Source: Roseovarius sp. MMSF_3281
GTDB taxonomy: Bacteria > Pseudomonadota > Alphaproteobacteria > Rhodobacterales > Rhodobacteraceae
Assembly (NCBI RefSeq): GCF_030733685.1
Contig: NZ_JASHIM010000009.1
Span: 1-64,000 of the forward strand
DNA: 64,000 bases
Direction: 5' to 3'
Both the position numbers and the translations under genes were made by a program. Shown piece by piece: positions 8,323 through 18,600 of the stretch (position 1 is its first letter; each line of letters begins with the position of its first letter). The notes under the pieces are model-generated. The model did no database searches. It was not told the DNA's origin and saw only the letters and a program-made list of their open reading frames with translations.

Positions 8323-9306
8323 ATGAGCCAGACGATGAACGCCGTGGAGATCACCAAGCCCGGCGGGCCAGAGGTGTTGCAGATGTGCGAGCGCCCGGTG
8401 CCCGAGGCGCGTGTGGGCGAGGTTGTGATCAAGGTGGAATGGGCCGGTGTGAACCGCCCCGACGCCTTGCAGCGGGCCGGGATGTACGCCCCGCCCCCCA
8501 CGGCCAGCGATTTGCCGGGGCTTGAAGCCTCGGGCGAGATCGTCGCGCTTGGGGAAGGCGTGAGCGGTTGGGCCGTGGGCGACAAGGTTTGCGCGCTTCT
8601 GCCCGGTGGGGGATATGCCGAATACGTGGCCACCCCTGCGGCGCATTGTTTGCCGGTGCCGGAGGGCATGGGGATGCGCGAGGCGGCCTGCCTGCCCGAG
8701 ACCTTTTTCACCGTCTGGTCGAATGTCTTTCAGCGTGGCGGGTTGAAAGCGGGTGAGCGGTTCTTGGTGCATGGTGGGTCGAGCGGGATTGGCACGACGG
8801 CCATTCAGCTGGCCCAAGTGATGGGGGCGCGGGTGTTTGCCACCGCCGGCTCGGACGAGAAATGCGCCAAATGTGTTGAATTGGGTGCGGAGCGCGCGAT
8901 TAACTACCGCGATGAGGATTTCGTCGAGGTTCTGAAAGGCGAAGGTGGGGCCGACCTGATCCTGGATATGGTGGGCGGGTCGTATTTGCCCCGCAACCTC
9001 AAGGCCTTGGCCATGGAAGGGCGGTTGGTGCAGATCGCTTTCTTGCAAGGCCCCAAGGTGGAGGTGAATTTCGCGCCCTTGATGATGAAGCGGCAGACGA
9101 TCACCGGCAGTACGTTGCGCCCGCAGAGTGACCAAGCCAAGGCCGAGATTGCCGAGGGTTTGCGCGCCCATGTCTGGCCGCTGTTGGAGGCCGGGCGTGT
9201 GGCGCCGGTGATGGATTCGGAATTCCCGCTGTCCGAGGCGGCGGCGGCGCATGCCCATATGGAGGGCGGCGCGCATATCGGTAAGATCGTGATGAAGGTG
9301 GGCTGA
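8323..9306 (+). CDS. NAD(P)H:quinone oxidoreductase (MDR zinc-free family)
   Basis: A 327-aa medium-chain dehydrogenase/reductase of the quinone oxidoreductase (PIG3/QOR) type. WAGVNRPDALQRAGMY and PGLEASGEIVALGEGV form the catalytic GroES-like domain, and VHGGSSGIGTTAIQLAQVMGARVFATAGS the Rossmann NADPH site. No structural zinc cysteine cluster is present. It reduces quinones or enals with NADPH in the cytoplasm. The ATG (MSQTMNAVEI) follows GGGAGAGCGGA; the longer frame upstream overlaps the COQ9 gene and is not used. Confidence 0.9.
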   Translation: MSQTMNAVEITKPGGPEVLQMCERPVPEARVGEVVIKVEWAGVNRPDALQRAGMYAPPPTASDLPGLEASGEIVALGEGVSGWAVGDKVCALLPGGGYAEYVATPAAHCLPVPEGMGMREAACLPETFFTVWSNVFQRGGLKAGERFLVHGGSSGIGTTAIQLAQVMGARVFATAGSDEKCAKCVELGAERAINYRDEDFVEVLKGEGGADLILDMVGGSYLPRNLKALAMEGRLVQIAFLQGPKVEVNFAPLMMKRQTITGSTLRPQSDQAKAEIAEGLRAHVWPLLEAGRVAPVMDSEFPLSEAAAAHAHMEGGAHIGKIVMKVG

Positions 9307-9310
9307 GGCC

Positions 9311-10423
9311 TTGGGCGCGCTGCATCTTGGGCTTCTGGCGCTGGGTTTGGTCAGTGTCCTGTTGAGCGGTTACGCGGTGTGGCGTGACCGGCCCTTGGAG
9401 TGGCGTTTTGCCCTGCCTGCGGCGGTGGCCCCTGTCGGCGCCCCGGTTCTTGAGCGGGTGTTCGATTACAAGGCGTCCGAGGGCGTGGCCCATGCGCCTG
9501 CTATCGTGGTTGAAGAGGGCGGCGCGCGGATTGTTTGGTTTGAAGGTTCCGCCGAGGCGCAGCCGGATGTGGATATTCACAGTGTGGCTTTGACCCTTGG
9601 GCCGGAGGGCTGGCAGGCGGGCGAGTCTGCGGCCTATTTTACGCGGGATGAATTGGGCGCGGCGATGGAGCCGCGGCAGTTGGTGGTCACACTGGGCAAT
9701 GTGGTGGAGAACGAGGCGCGGCAGGCGTCGGTTTTTGCCACGGTGGTTTCGGTTGGCGGTTGGGCCATGGCCTCGGTCGCGGATGTGCAGATGGGGGAAG
9801 GTGGCCCGGTTTCGGCGCGGAAGCTGAACCTGTCGCCCTTCCTTAACCGGTCGCATTTGGTGAAGTCGCCGATGGTGGTCTACGCGGATGGAAGCCATGC
9901 CTTGCCCGCGTATTTCGAGATGGGCGGCACGCATGGGACATTGGTGCGCTTTGGCGCGGAGGGCCGGGTGCGCGATACCCGGCGGATCACCGGACCGGGC
10001 AAGATGATCCAGCCGATGATCGTGCCGCTGGACGAGGCGCGGGCGGTGGCCTTCTTGCGGGATTTCGACCGCTCGGACCGGCTGTGGATATCGCGGACGC
10101 AAGATGGCGGGCAAAGCTGGAGCGTGGCGGAAAAGACCGGGATGGCGAACCCAAGCGCGCCGGTGGCGGCGGTGGGTTTGGGCGATGGGCGTATCCTGAT
10201 GGCGGCCAATGATGTTGAGGGCGCGGGCGATTTGCGGCTTTTGACATCGGAGGATGAAGGCGCGACATGGAAGGTTGTCACAGTCTTGGAGCCGGACACG
10301 GCCGGGGCGCGCTATCCAATGTTGCGGCGGGTCGGGGAGCAGTTCTTGCTGACCTATTCCCATGACACCAAGCGCGGCATTCGGGCGGTCGTGTTCAACG
10401 CGGCATGGGTGGCGGCGCAATGA
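9311..10423 (+). CDS. BNR/Asp-box protein, exo-alpha-sialidase-like
   Basis: A 370-aa protein with an N-terminal hydrophobic segment (LHLGLLALGLVSVLLSGYAV) acting as signal or anchor. It then has a predicted six-bladed sialidase-like fold: Asp-box repeats SRTQDGGQSW and TSEDEGATWKV are present, and LNLSPFLNRSHLVKSPMV and FLRDFDRSDRLW suit the active-site Arg positions. It could bind or cleave surface glycans, probably in the periplasm. It starts at TTG shortly after GAGG, 4 bases past the preceding stop, and is the first gene of a coupled set (ATGA overlaps) leading into glycosyltransferases. Catalytic residues were not confirmed. Confidence 0.7.
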   Translation: MGALHLGLLALGLVSVLLSGYAVWRDRPLEWRFALPAAVAPVGAPVLERVFDYKASEGVAHAPAIVVEEGGARIVWFEGSAEAQPDVDIHSVALTLGPEGWQAGESAAYFTRDELGAAMEPRQLVVTLGNVVENEARQASVFATVVSVGGWAMASVADVQMGEGGPVSARKLNLSPFLNRSHLVKSPMVVYADGSHALPAYFEMGGTHGTLVRFGAEGRVRDTRRITGPGKMIQPMIVPLDEARAVAFLRDFDRSDRLWISRTQDGGQSWSVAEKTGMANPSAPVAAVGLGDGRILMAANDVEGAGDLRLLTSEDEGATWKVVTVLEPDTAGARYPMLRRVGEQFLLTYSHDTKRGIRAVVFNAAWVAAQ

Positions 10424-10977
10424 GCGGGATTCTGGCGAATATCGCTTTGGGCATCGTGCTGGCTTGGGTGGTATTTGCGCTGGCCGGATGGGTTGTGGCC
10501 CCTTGGGTGGCCGTGGGTTTGGGCGCTGTGGTGGCATTGGCGGTGGTGGCTGTCGCGCGTGACACCTTGATGCCCGGTGGATTGGTGGCCGTGCTGGCAC
10601 CTTTCGGGGCGATGCTGCCGGCCCTAGCCTTGCGGCATATGGGCGGCGGTTTGGGCTTGCCGGTGGTGCCGTTCGGGACGTTTGAGATCGTCGTTTTTCT
10701 TGGGCTTTACGTGGCATTCCTGGCCGCTTCGATGGGGGTTTTCCCGGTGGACCCTTACAGGTTGGGCTATGCGCCGGTGCCTGTGGGCGTGATGGTTTTG
10801 GCGATCTGCCTTTACGGCGCTTTGACGGGCAACCCGTTTCTTCCGCTGGTGGCGGTCTTGGGGCAGGTGGCCTGGGTCATGGGATGGGGCAGCAGCAATT
10901 GGTTTGATTACGTGCTGCATGTGATGATGGTGCCGGTGGCGGTTATCGTCCTGGTCCAACGGGCCTTGGGCGGATGA
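10420..10977 (+). CDS. Integral membrane protein in glycosyltransferase operon
   Basis: A 185-aa strongly hydrophobic protein with about five or six membrane spans (for example IALGIVLAWVVFALAGWVVA, VAVGLGAVVALAVVAV, LVAVLAPFGAMLPALAL, IVVFLGLYVAFLAASMGV, VMVLAICLYGAL, VMMVPVAVIVLVQRAL). No motif identifies a family. The ATG overlaps the stop of the BNR protein (ATGA) and its own stop overlaps the next glycosyltransferase, so it is made together with them and probably serves envelope polysaccharide work. Confidence 0.7.
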   Translation: MSGILANIALGIVLAWVVFALAGWVVAPWVAVGLGAVVALAVVAVARDTLMPGGLVAVLAPFGAMLPALALRHMGGGLGLPVVPFGTFEIVVFLGLYVAFLAASMGVFPVDPYRLGYAPVPVGVMVLAICLYGALTGNPFLPLVAVLGQVAWVMGWGSSNWFDYVLHVMMVPVAVIVLVQRALGG

Positions 10978-11999
10978 GCCTTTTGGAGAAACTATCGCGC
11001 CGGATTCGGCGCTGGCGTGAGGGGCGGCGGTTTGCGTGGTCCTTGCGGCATGTGCAAGGCACGACGGGGCCTTTGGGTGAACCCGGTGACGTGGTGGTTG
11101 TCGCGCTGGTGCGGGACGGGGCGTATTACCTTGACGAGTTCCTGCGCTATTACCGGGCCTTGGGGGCCGCGGGCTTTGTTTTTTGCGACAATGGGTCAAG
11201 CGATGGCACCTTGGAGCGCTTGGCGGGGGAGGCCGATTGCGTGGTGTTGCAATCGACCCTGCCATGGCGCGAGGTGGAAAACCGGTTTCGCAACCATGCC
11301 GCCAAGGTGCATTGCGCGGGGCGTTGGTGCCTTTATGCCGATATGGATGAGCAGTTTACCTTTGAAGGGGCCGAGCGGATCGGCTTACCCGGACTGGTGC
11401 GTTACATGGAGCGGCTGGGGCAAACGGCGCTGGTGGCGCAGATGTTGGAGATGTTCCCCGAAGGCCCCTTGCGGGCGGCGGCCGGGTGGAGCTTTTCCGA
11501 GTGTGTGGAGCGGTTTCGGTTTCACGATCTGCGGGGCATGGATCGGTATGACTACCATTCGCCGGAGGTGTCGTTTCGTTTTGCCTTGGGACAAAACCGG
11601 GTGACCGATGACCGTATCAAGGTGATGTTTGGCGGGCTGCGGGGCCGTGTCTTTGGCGAGGCCTGTTGCCTGACCAAGCATCCGCTTGTCTTCGTGGGGG
11701 AAGGGGTTCAACCGGGGGTGCATCCGCACGCCAGTGCCGGGGTGAGTTGTGCGGAATTCACGGGCCTCATCCGGCACTACAAGTTCGCGGGCGATGCGGC
11801 CGCGCGGGATGCCGATAAGCTGGCGCGCGGGGTGAGTGTGCATGGCGAGGACGCCAAGCGGTTGGCGGCTTTGGATGATGCGGGGCTGAGCCTGTGGTCG
11901 GACGCGGCGCGTGAGGATCAGGGATTTGCGGCGCTGGAGGCCGAAGGGTTCATGGTGCGATCCGAGGGGTATTCGCGGTATCTGGAGGGTGAGACATGA
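10974..11999 (+). CDS. Glycosyltransferase (Glyco_tranf_2_4 / GT92-like)
   Basis: A 341-aa protein with VVVVALVRDGAYYLDEFLRYYRALGAAGFVFCDNGSSDGTLERL, the typical start of the A-fold Glyco_tranf_2_4 group, and the metal-binding DxD in LYADMDEQFTF. GHxx and HPLVFV segments further on are consistent with that group. It transfers a sugar from a nucleotide donor; acceptor and donor are unknown. It overlaps its neighbours on both sides by 4 bases (ATGA), an operon with the next GT2 gene. Confidence 0.8.
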   Translation: MSLLEKLSRRIRRWREGRRFAWSLRHVQGTTGPLGEPGDVVVVALVRDGAYYLDEFLRYYRALGAAGFVFCDNGSSDGTLERLAGEADCVVLQSTLPWREVENRFRNHAAKVHCAGRWCLYADMDEQFTFEGAERIGLPGLVRYMERLGQTALVAQMLEMFPEGPLRAAAGWSFSECVERFRFHDLRGMDRYDYHSPEVSFRFALGQNRVTDDRIKVMFGGLRGRVFGEACCLTKHPLVFVGEGVQPGVHPHASAGVSCAEFTGLIRHYKFAGDAAARDADKLARGVSVHGEDAKRLAALDDAGLSLWSDAAREDQGFAALEAEGFMVRSEGYSRYLEGET

Positions 12000-12949
12000 G
12001 CCTTGGACGCTTGGCGATTGTCATCATTGGCCGTAACGAGGGCGCGCGGTTCCTGGCCTGTTTGGACGCCTTGCCCAAGGGCGTGGGGCAAGTGATTTAC
12101 GTCGATTCAGGCTCCACCGACGGGAGCATCGAGGCGGCACGGGATTATGGCGCCGAGGTGGTCGATCTGGACAGGGACCAGCCCTTTACGGCGGCGCGGG
12201 CGCGCAATGCGGGTGTGGCCCGGATCGAGGGCGCGGAACTGGTGCAGTTTCTGGATGGGGATTGCACGTTGCGCGCGGGGTGGATCGACACGGGCCTGGC
12301 GCGGTTGCAAGACGATGAGGGGCTTGCCGTGGTCTGTGGGCGGCGGCGGGAACGCTTTCCGGGGGCGAGTGTCTTCAACCGGCTGTGCGATGCGGAATGG
12401 GATACGCCGGTTGGCCCGGCCTTGGCCTGTGGCGGGGATGCCATGATGCGGGTCGAGGCCCTGCGCGCCGTGGATGGCTACAACGGTGATCTGATCGCCG
12501 GGGAGGAGCCCGAGCTTTGTGTCAGGTTGCGCGCGGCGGGGTGGCGGATTGAACGGCTGGATGCGGAAATGACATGGCATGACGCCGCGATGACGCGCTT
12601 TGGCCAGTGGTGGAAGCGGAGCAAGCGGGCGGGCCATGCCTTTGCCGAAGGCGCGGCCCTGCATGGTGCGCCGCCCGAGCGGCATTGGCTGCGCGAGACC
12701 CGGCGGGCGCTTTTGTGGGGCGCGGTGCTGCCCTTGGTGATTCTGGGGGCGTTGCTGGTATCGCCTTGGTTGGCATTGGTCTTGGCGCTGGCCTATCCGG
12801 CGCAGGTGGTGCGGCTGGCCCTGCGTGACAGGGATTGGGCCCGGGCCTTTTTCAATGTGCTGGGCAAGTTTGCCGAGGCGCAGGGCGCGCTGGGCTATTA
12901 CCTGTCGCGTTTGCGGGGGCGCAAACAGGGGCTTGTGGAATACAAGTAG
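11996..12949 (+). CDS. GT2-family glycosyltransferase with C-terminal membrane segment
   Basis: A 317-aa GT2 enzyme: LAIVIIGRNEGARFLACLDAL, VDSGSTDGSIEAA, then the DxD equivalent QFLDGDCT. AGEEPELCVRLRAAGWRI is the classic ED acceptor motif. A hydrophobic hairpin near the end (LLWGAVLPLVILGALLVSPWLALVLALAYP) anchors it in the inner membrane. Its TAG stop is followed directly by the TCA (TGA reversed) of the convergent WecG-like gene, leaving no intergenic base. Confidence 0.9.
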   Translation: MSLGRLAIVIIGRNEGARFLACLDALPKGVGQVIYVDSGSTDGSIEAARDYGAEVVDLDRDQPFTAARARNAGVARIEGAELVQFLDGDCTLRAGWIDTGLARLQDDEGLAVVCGRRRERFPGASVFNRLCDAEWDTPVGPALACGGDAMMRVEALRAVDGYNGDLIAGEEPELCVRLRAAGWRIERLDAEMTWHDAAMTRFGQWWKRSKRAGHAFAEGAALHGAPPERHWLRETRRALLWGAVLPLVILGALLVSPWLALVLALAYPAQVVRLALRDRDWARAFFNVLGKFAEAQGALGYYLSRLRGRKQGLVEYK

Positions 12950-13699
12950 TCAGGCGCGGTTGCGCCGTGCCTCAAGCATACGCCCCGGCAGGACGGCAAG
13001 GCATTTGAGGTAGCGGGGGCCAAGGCGCAGAGGGCTGGAAAGCGCGCGCCAGAGCCATTCCATTTTCAATTTGCGGACCGAAAGCGGCGCGCGGCGTTGG
13101 TGGCCTGCGATGAAATCGAGGCCCGCGCCGATGGAGGCAAAGCCGGTGTTCGGGGCAAGGCCGCGCCCACGGGCGGCAAGGGTTTCCTGCTTCGGCGCAC
13201 CAAGGGCGAGGAAACAAAGCGCGATGCCTTTTGCCTGCAGATCGGCGCAGATTTGCGCGGCGGATTCGCCTTCTGGGTCAAAGCCCATGGCGGGGGCCTG
13301 GGTATAGGCCACCGTGAGGCCGGGGATTTGATCCATGAGGGTTTGCGCGGCCTTGGTCAGCGTGTCTTCGGTGCTGCCGACGAAACCCACGGGGCGGCCG
13401 GTTTCGGCGGCCAATTCGCAAAGCGGCACGATGAGTTCGGAGCCGGGCATCAACTCAACCGGCCTGCGGGCAATGCGCGAGAGCGTCACGATGGGCCAGC
13501 CATCGGCCACAACCAGATCTTGGGCCGCGTAGGCCTGAGTGAAGGCGGGGGAGGCGTTCATCTTGACGATGTGGTCAAGGTTGATGGTGGCCAGCGCGAA
13601 ACCTTCGCGCGCCTCAAGCTTTTGGCGGATATCGGCCATGAGGCCCGCACGGGTGGGGCGGTTGACGGTGATGACCTGATCGCGGAAGGCGAATTGCAC
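12950..13699 (-). CDS. WecG/TagA/CpsF-family glycosyltransferase
   Basis: A 249-aa protein of the GT26 family. It has ATINLDHIVKMN, the AAQDLVVADGWPIVTLSR segment (catalytic Asp region), RPVGFVGSTEDTL, and FLALGAPKQETLAARGR, all standard. The family transfers N-acetylmannosaminuronic acid or a similar sugar to an undecaprenyl-linked intermediate. No ATG suits; a GTG at 13699 preceded by GGAG at 8-base spacing gives VQFAFRDQVITVN, so the much longer open frame upstream is rejected. It is divergent from the Wzy-like gene. Confidence 0.9.
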   Translation of the reverse strand: MQFAFRDQVITVNRPTRAGLMADIRQKLEAREGFALATINLDHIVKMNASPAFTQAYAAQDLVVADGWPIVTLSRIARRPVELMPGSELIVPLCELAAETGRPVGFVGSTEDTLTKAAQTLMDQIPGLTVAYTQAPAMGFDPEGESAAQICADLQAKGIALCFLALGAPKQETLAARGRGLAPNTGFASIGAGLDFIAGHQRRAPLSVRKLKMEWLWRALSSPLRLGPRYLKCLAVLPGRMLEARRNRA

Positions 13700-13894
13700 T
13701 GAAAATACTCCGATACCACGTGGCCCCCGGGGCCATCTTCTAGGGGCAAATGCGGGGTATGGCCAGAGCGGCGTTGCAGGCGGGCCATTGCCGAATGCGA
13801 AACGGTTTATCCCGCAACATGAGGGGCGACGCGGGCGCGGCGGGGTGGTATCGTGCCGCCTCAAGAGGCCCGCGCAGGACGCTATAACACCGAT

Positions 13895-15352
13895 ATGCCC
13901 AACCCGATTGCCTATCTCGCCTTGATGCTTTGGCCGCTGGTCAGCGTGCTGCTGTTCAAGCGGTTGCCCCCCGAGCGTGCGGTGATCTGGACCATTCTTG
14001 GTGCTTATCTGGTGCTGCCGCCGATTGCGGAGTTTGACCTGCCCCTGGTGCCGGACATGGACAAGTTCTCGATCTCCAGCATTTGCGCCTTTGCCTGTGC
14101 CGTGTTCATCCTGAAGGACAATGTGCGCATCTGGCCGCGGTCTTTCTTGGCGGCCGTTTTGGTGCTTGGCTATATCCTGGTGGCGATTCCGACGGTTTTG
14201 ACGAACCGCGAGCCGATCGTGTTCGAAATTATGGCGCAGGCCGCCCCGATTCGGTTTGAAACCGGGAGCCTGCCGGGCTTGCGGTTGATCGACATGGCTT
14301 CGGTCCTGTCCAATCAGGTGATCGTATTGCTGCCTTTTCTGCTGGGGCGGTTTTATCTGGGCAGCGACAAGGGGTTGCGGGAACTGGCCCTGGCCTTTGC
14401 GATTGGCGGGTTGACCTATTCCCTCCCCGCGCTTCTCGAGATCCGCTTTAGCCCGCAGTTGAACACGTGGATTTACGGATTTTTCCAGCACAGTTTCGCG
14501 CAGATGATGCGCGACGGGGGGTTCCGGCCCATCGTTTTCCTGCCCCATGCCCTGTGGCTGGCGTTGTTCATGGTCACGGCGCTGGTGGCGGCGGTGGCCT
14601 TGGCGCGAAATACCCAAGGGCAGGAGCAGCGGCGATGGATGGTGGCCGTGGTCTACCTTTTGGTGGTGCTTTACCTGTGTAAAAGCCTTGCCTCGCAGCT
14701 TTATGCGCTGGGTCTTGTGCCTGTTGTCTTCCTTGCCCCGCAAAGATGGCAAGCCTTGCTGGCTGTGGTCCTGGCCATGATCGCGATTTCATGGCCGATG
14801 TTGCGAAACTTTGGGGTTATTCCGCTGGACGCGATCCTTGCGCAGGCCGAGGCGATCAGCCCGGACCGGGCGCATTCATTGGGCTATCGGTTCGACAATG
14901 AAAATGCGTTGTTGCAGCGGGCGCATGAGAAAGACTTGTTCGGCTGGGGCGGTTGGGGCCGGAACCTTGTCCGGCATAGCGAAACCGGTGAAATCCTGTC
15001 GATCCCGGATGGCCGGTGGATTTTGACTTTCGGGACTTTCGGTTGGGTCGGATACCTGTGTGAAATGGGGCTTTTGGCACTGCCGATGCTGTTCCTTTTC
15101 ACCCGGATGCACAAAGCCGGGCGGAGCCTGTCGCCCTTTGCCGCGCCCTTGGCCCTGATTCTGGGGGTGACCATGGTGGATATGTTGTTGAACGATACGC
15201 TGGTGCCGATCATGTGGCTATTGGCGGGGGCGGTTCTGGGCTATGCTGAGCGGTTGCGCCTGGGCCCCGAAGAAGCCCCGCGGCCATTGTTCGCGGATGG
15301 CCCGGTAATCGGGCGTGGCCCGCGTAAACCCGGGCGGCGTACAGTTCTCTAG
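13895..15352 (+). CDS. O-antigen polymerase/ligase-like membrane protein (Wzy-like)
   Basis: A 485-aa polytopic protein with about ten spans and a large periplasmic loop near residues 300-350 (ENALLQRAHEKDLFGWGGWGRNLVRHSETGE). The FGWGGWGRN motif is typical of O-antigen ligase/polymerase-type proteins of exopolysaccharide loci. It likely polymerises or ligates repeat units at the periplasmic face. The ATG (MPNPIAYLAL) is chosen by the hydrophobic N-terminus; the ribosome site is weak (AGGA 17 bases upstream), so the start is uncertain by a few codons. Confidence 0.8.
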   Translation: MPNPIAYLALMLWPLVSVLLFKRLPPERAVIWTILGAYLVLPPIAEFDLPLVPDMDKFSISSICAFACAVFILKDNVRIWPRSFLAAVLVLGYILVAIPTVLTNREPIVFEIMAQAAPIRFETGSLPGLRLIDMASVLSNQVIVLLPFLLGRFYLGSDKGLRELALAFAIGGLTYSLPALLEIRFSPQLNTWIYGFFQHSFAQMMRDGGFRPIVFLPHALWLALFMVTALVAAVALARNTQGQEQRRWMVAVVYLLVVLYLCKSLASQLYALGLVPVVFLAPQRWQALLAVVLAMIAISWPMLRNFGVIPLDAILAQAEAISPDRAHSLGYRFDNENALLQRAHEKDLFGWGGWGRNLVRHSETGEILSIPDGRWILTFGTFGWVGYLCEMGLLALPMLFLFTRMHKAGRSLSPFAAPLALILGVTMVDMLLNDTLVPIMWLLAGAVLGYAERLRLGPEEAPRPLFADGPVIGRGPRKPGRRTVL

Positions 15353-15398
15353 AGGCGATTCTGCTGCTTGTGGTTGCCGGGTATCTCAAATGTGGCGG

Positions 15399-15421
15399 AT
15401 TGTTCCCTATCAAGGAACAAT
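15399..15421. promoter_or_regulatory. Inverted repeat upstream of PKS gene
   Basis: A perfect 8-bp inverted repeat ATTGTTCC-N7-GGAACAAT, about 180 bases before the PKS start, directly followed by TATAAT (15427-15432), a possible -10 box. It lacks a T-tract, so an operator is likelier than a terminator for the Wzy-like gene. The rest of the 15353-15601 gap is AT-rich and contains no gene. Confidence 0.4.
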
Positions 15422-15601
15422 TCTGTATAATGTATGATAATCGTTGCTGGGTGCACCTGCTGCAACCTGTGATGGAAAAATAAAAACACTGTAAAAACAA
15501 TCAATTAAGGGGAAGGCTTGTTTTGTGTTCTGCCTCGCGGCTTTGGTGTTTTTTGGTAAAGTCGTATATGATGATGCGGGGGCATTTGCAGGTCTGAAGA
15601 C

Positions 15602-18600
15602 ATGTTGAATGCGAGTAATGAGTGGGTAATGTCCGAGCAAAAGCAATCGGGTGCTGACGAGCCGATTGCGATCGTCGGGATGGCGGTTGATTTGCCCGGG
15701 GCACCTACGGCCAACACATTTTGGGAAAACCTTCGTGACGGGGTCGAATCGATCGAGGCCCTGGACGAAGAGGCTTTGCTTGCCGCGGGTGAGTCGCCCG
15801 AGCGGATGCACCACAAGGATTACGTGGCCTCGGCGGCGCGCATGGCGGCGTTTGACGAGTTCGACGCCGATTTCTTTGGCTTTTCCGCCAAGGAGGCGGC
15901 AATCCTTGACCCGCAGCACCGCAAGTTCATGGAAGTCAGCTGGGGCGCGTTGGAGAACGCCGGCCATATGCCGGAGCGGTTCAAGGGCGATATCGGCGTC
16001 TATGCCGGCTGTGGCATGGGCAGCTATTTCTATTTCAACATCTGTTCCAATCCGGGCCTGATGGACGATGTGGGCATGTTCCTGTTGCGCCACACGGGCA
16101 ACGACAAGGATTTTCTGGCCACGCGGATCAGTCATATCCTCGACCTCAAGGGGCCGAGCATCAACATCCAGACGGCCTGTTCGACCTCGTTGGTGGCGGT
16201 GCATTATGCCTGTAACGCGCTGCGGCAGGGCGATTGCGATATGGCGCTGGCCGGTGGTGTGACCATCGAGTTGCCGCATGGCCGGGGCTATGTTTTCAAG
16301 GAAAACGAGATACTGTCGCCCGATGGGCATTGTCATGCCTTTGACCATCGCGCCAAGGGCACGGTCTTTGGCAGCGGCGCGGGCTGTGTCGCCCTGCGCC
16401 GGTTGAGCGATGCCGTGGCGGATGGCGATCACATCTGGGCGGTGATCCGGGGGTCTGCTGTCAATAACGACGGGGCGGACAAGGCCAGCTATCTGGCCCC
16501 TTCGGTGGATGGGCAGGCGGCGGCGGTGTCGAAAGCTTTGGACAACGCGGGCGTGTCGCCCGAGACCGTGGATTACGTGGAATGCCACGGCACGGGCACC
16601 TATCTGGGCGATCCGATCGAGGTGTCGGCGTTGAGTGAGGCCTTTGGGCGTGGCACGGATGCGACGGGCTATTGCCGGATCGGATCGGTCAAGACGAACA
16701 TCGGCCATCTGGACACGGCGGCGGGGGTGGCGAGCCTGACCAAAGCCAGCCTTGCCTTGCATCACAAACAGATGCCGCCGAGCCTTGGCTATGAAGCGCC
16801 GAACCCGGCGATTGATTTCGAGACCAGCCCGTTCAAGGTGAACGATTCCTTGCGCGATTGGGATGGGCGCGGTAGCCCGCGCCGGGCCGGGGTGAATTCT
16901 CTGGGCGTTGGGGGCACCAACGCGCATGCCATTCTGGAAGAAGCGCCCGAGCGTGGGGCCTCGGAGGAGTCCGACTGGCCCTTCCATGTGCTGTGCCTAT
17001 CGGGGCGGAGCAAGGCGGCGCTTGAGGGCAACTCCAAAGCTTTGGCCGCGCATTTACGGGCCAATCCGAATGTGGATTTGGCCGATGTGGCATGGACCCT
17101 GAAAGAGGGGCGGCGCGCGTTTGACAAGCGGCGGGTTCTGGTGGCCGAAACCGCGATCGAGGCGGCGGAGTTGTTGGAGGCCGGGGATACCCGGCGGGTG
17201 TTTAACCACGAGGCTTTGGGCACGTCGCCCGAGGTGGTCTTCATGTTCCCCGGCGGCGGCGCGCAATACGTGGATATGGCGCGGGATCTTTATGAGACCG
17301 AGCCGGTTTTCGCCGAATGGATGGACCGGGGATTGGACCATCTTCAGGCGCAGTTGGACTATGACATTCGCGCGCTCTGGATGCCCGAAGAGGGCGAGGT
17401 AGAGGCGGCGCGAGAGCGTTTGAAGCAGCCTTCTGTGCAGCTTCCGCTGATCATGATCGTGGACTATGCGCTGGCGCAATTGTGGATGTCATGGGGCGTG
17501 AAACCCGCGGCATTGGTTGGCCATTCCATGGGGGAAAACACGGCGGCCTGTCTGGCAGGCGTGATGGGTTTCGAGGATTGTATTGATCTGGTCCTGCTGC
17601 GCGGGCGGCTGTTTGATACGGTGCCCAAGGGTGGGATGCTGTCGATTTCCTTGCCGGTGGCCGAGATCGAGGCGCTGGTCGGCGATGATCTGGATATTGC
17701 CAGTGTGAATGCACCGGAATTGAGTGCGGTGTCCGGGCCGGATGCGGCGCTGGATGCCTTGGCCGAAAAGCTTGAGGCGATGGGGGCCGAATACAGCCGC
17801 GTGGCGATTGATATTGCCGCGCATTCGCGGATGCTGGACCCGATCCTGGAGGAGTTCCGCAGCTTCCTTGCCGGTTTGAACCTGAGCGCGCCGAAAATCC
17901 CGGTGATGTCGAACCGCACTGGCGCGGTTTTGACGGTGGATGAGGCCACCAGCCCGGAGTATTGGACCGCGCAGTTGCGCAACCGGGTGGAATTTGCCGC
18001 CTGTGTGAGTGAACTGGCGCAAGTGCCGGGGCGCGTCTATCTTGAGGTTGGGCCGGGCAAGGCGCTGAGTTCGCTTGCCCAGATGTGCCCGGATGTGGCC
18101 CCCGGTCAGGTGCTGAGCAGCCTGCGGCACCCGGATCAGGATATGGCCGACGATGCCTATTTCCTGGGGGTGATAGGGCGGCTTTGGGCCTGTGGGGTTG
18201 AGGCCGATTGGGGCCAGATTTGGGGCGAGGCCAAGCGGCAACGCCTGCCGCTGCCGGGCTATGCCTTCCAGCGCAAGCGGTATTTCATTGAACCGGGCAC
18301 GGCGGCTGTGGCTGAGACAGCGCCCCGCGCCTTGATGCGGCAGGAGGATATGGCCGACTGGGGCTGGCGGGCCAAGTGGTTGCCGCGCTTTGCCCCATCG
18401 GAATTGGTGGCCAATGCGGATTTGGCGGCTTTGCCGGTGCAAAGCTGGCTGATGTTCATGGATGACGCCGGGGTGGCCGAGGCTGCCGCCGCGCGCTTGG
18501 AGGCTGCAGGCCACAAGGTGGTGCGCGTGGTGTCGGGCGATACCACGCAGGCACTTGGGCCGGGGCGCTATAGCCTTGCGCCGGAAATGGGGCGCGCGAG

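Noticed and set aside
13700..14752. Upstream extension of the WecG-like frame
   Set aside because: It covers the Wzy-like gene on the opposite strand; a GTG with GGAG at 13699 is the proper start.
15399..15421. Terminator for the Wzy-like gene
   Set aside because: The repeat is symmetric but is not followed by T residues.
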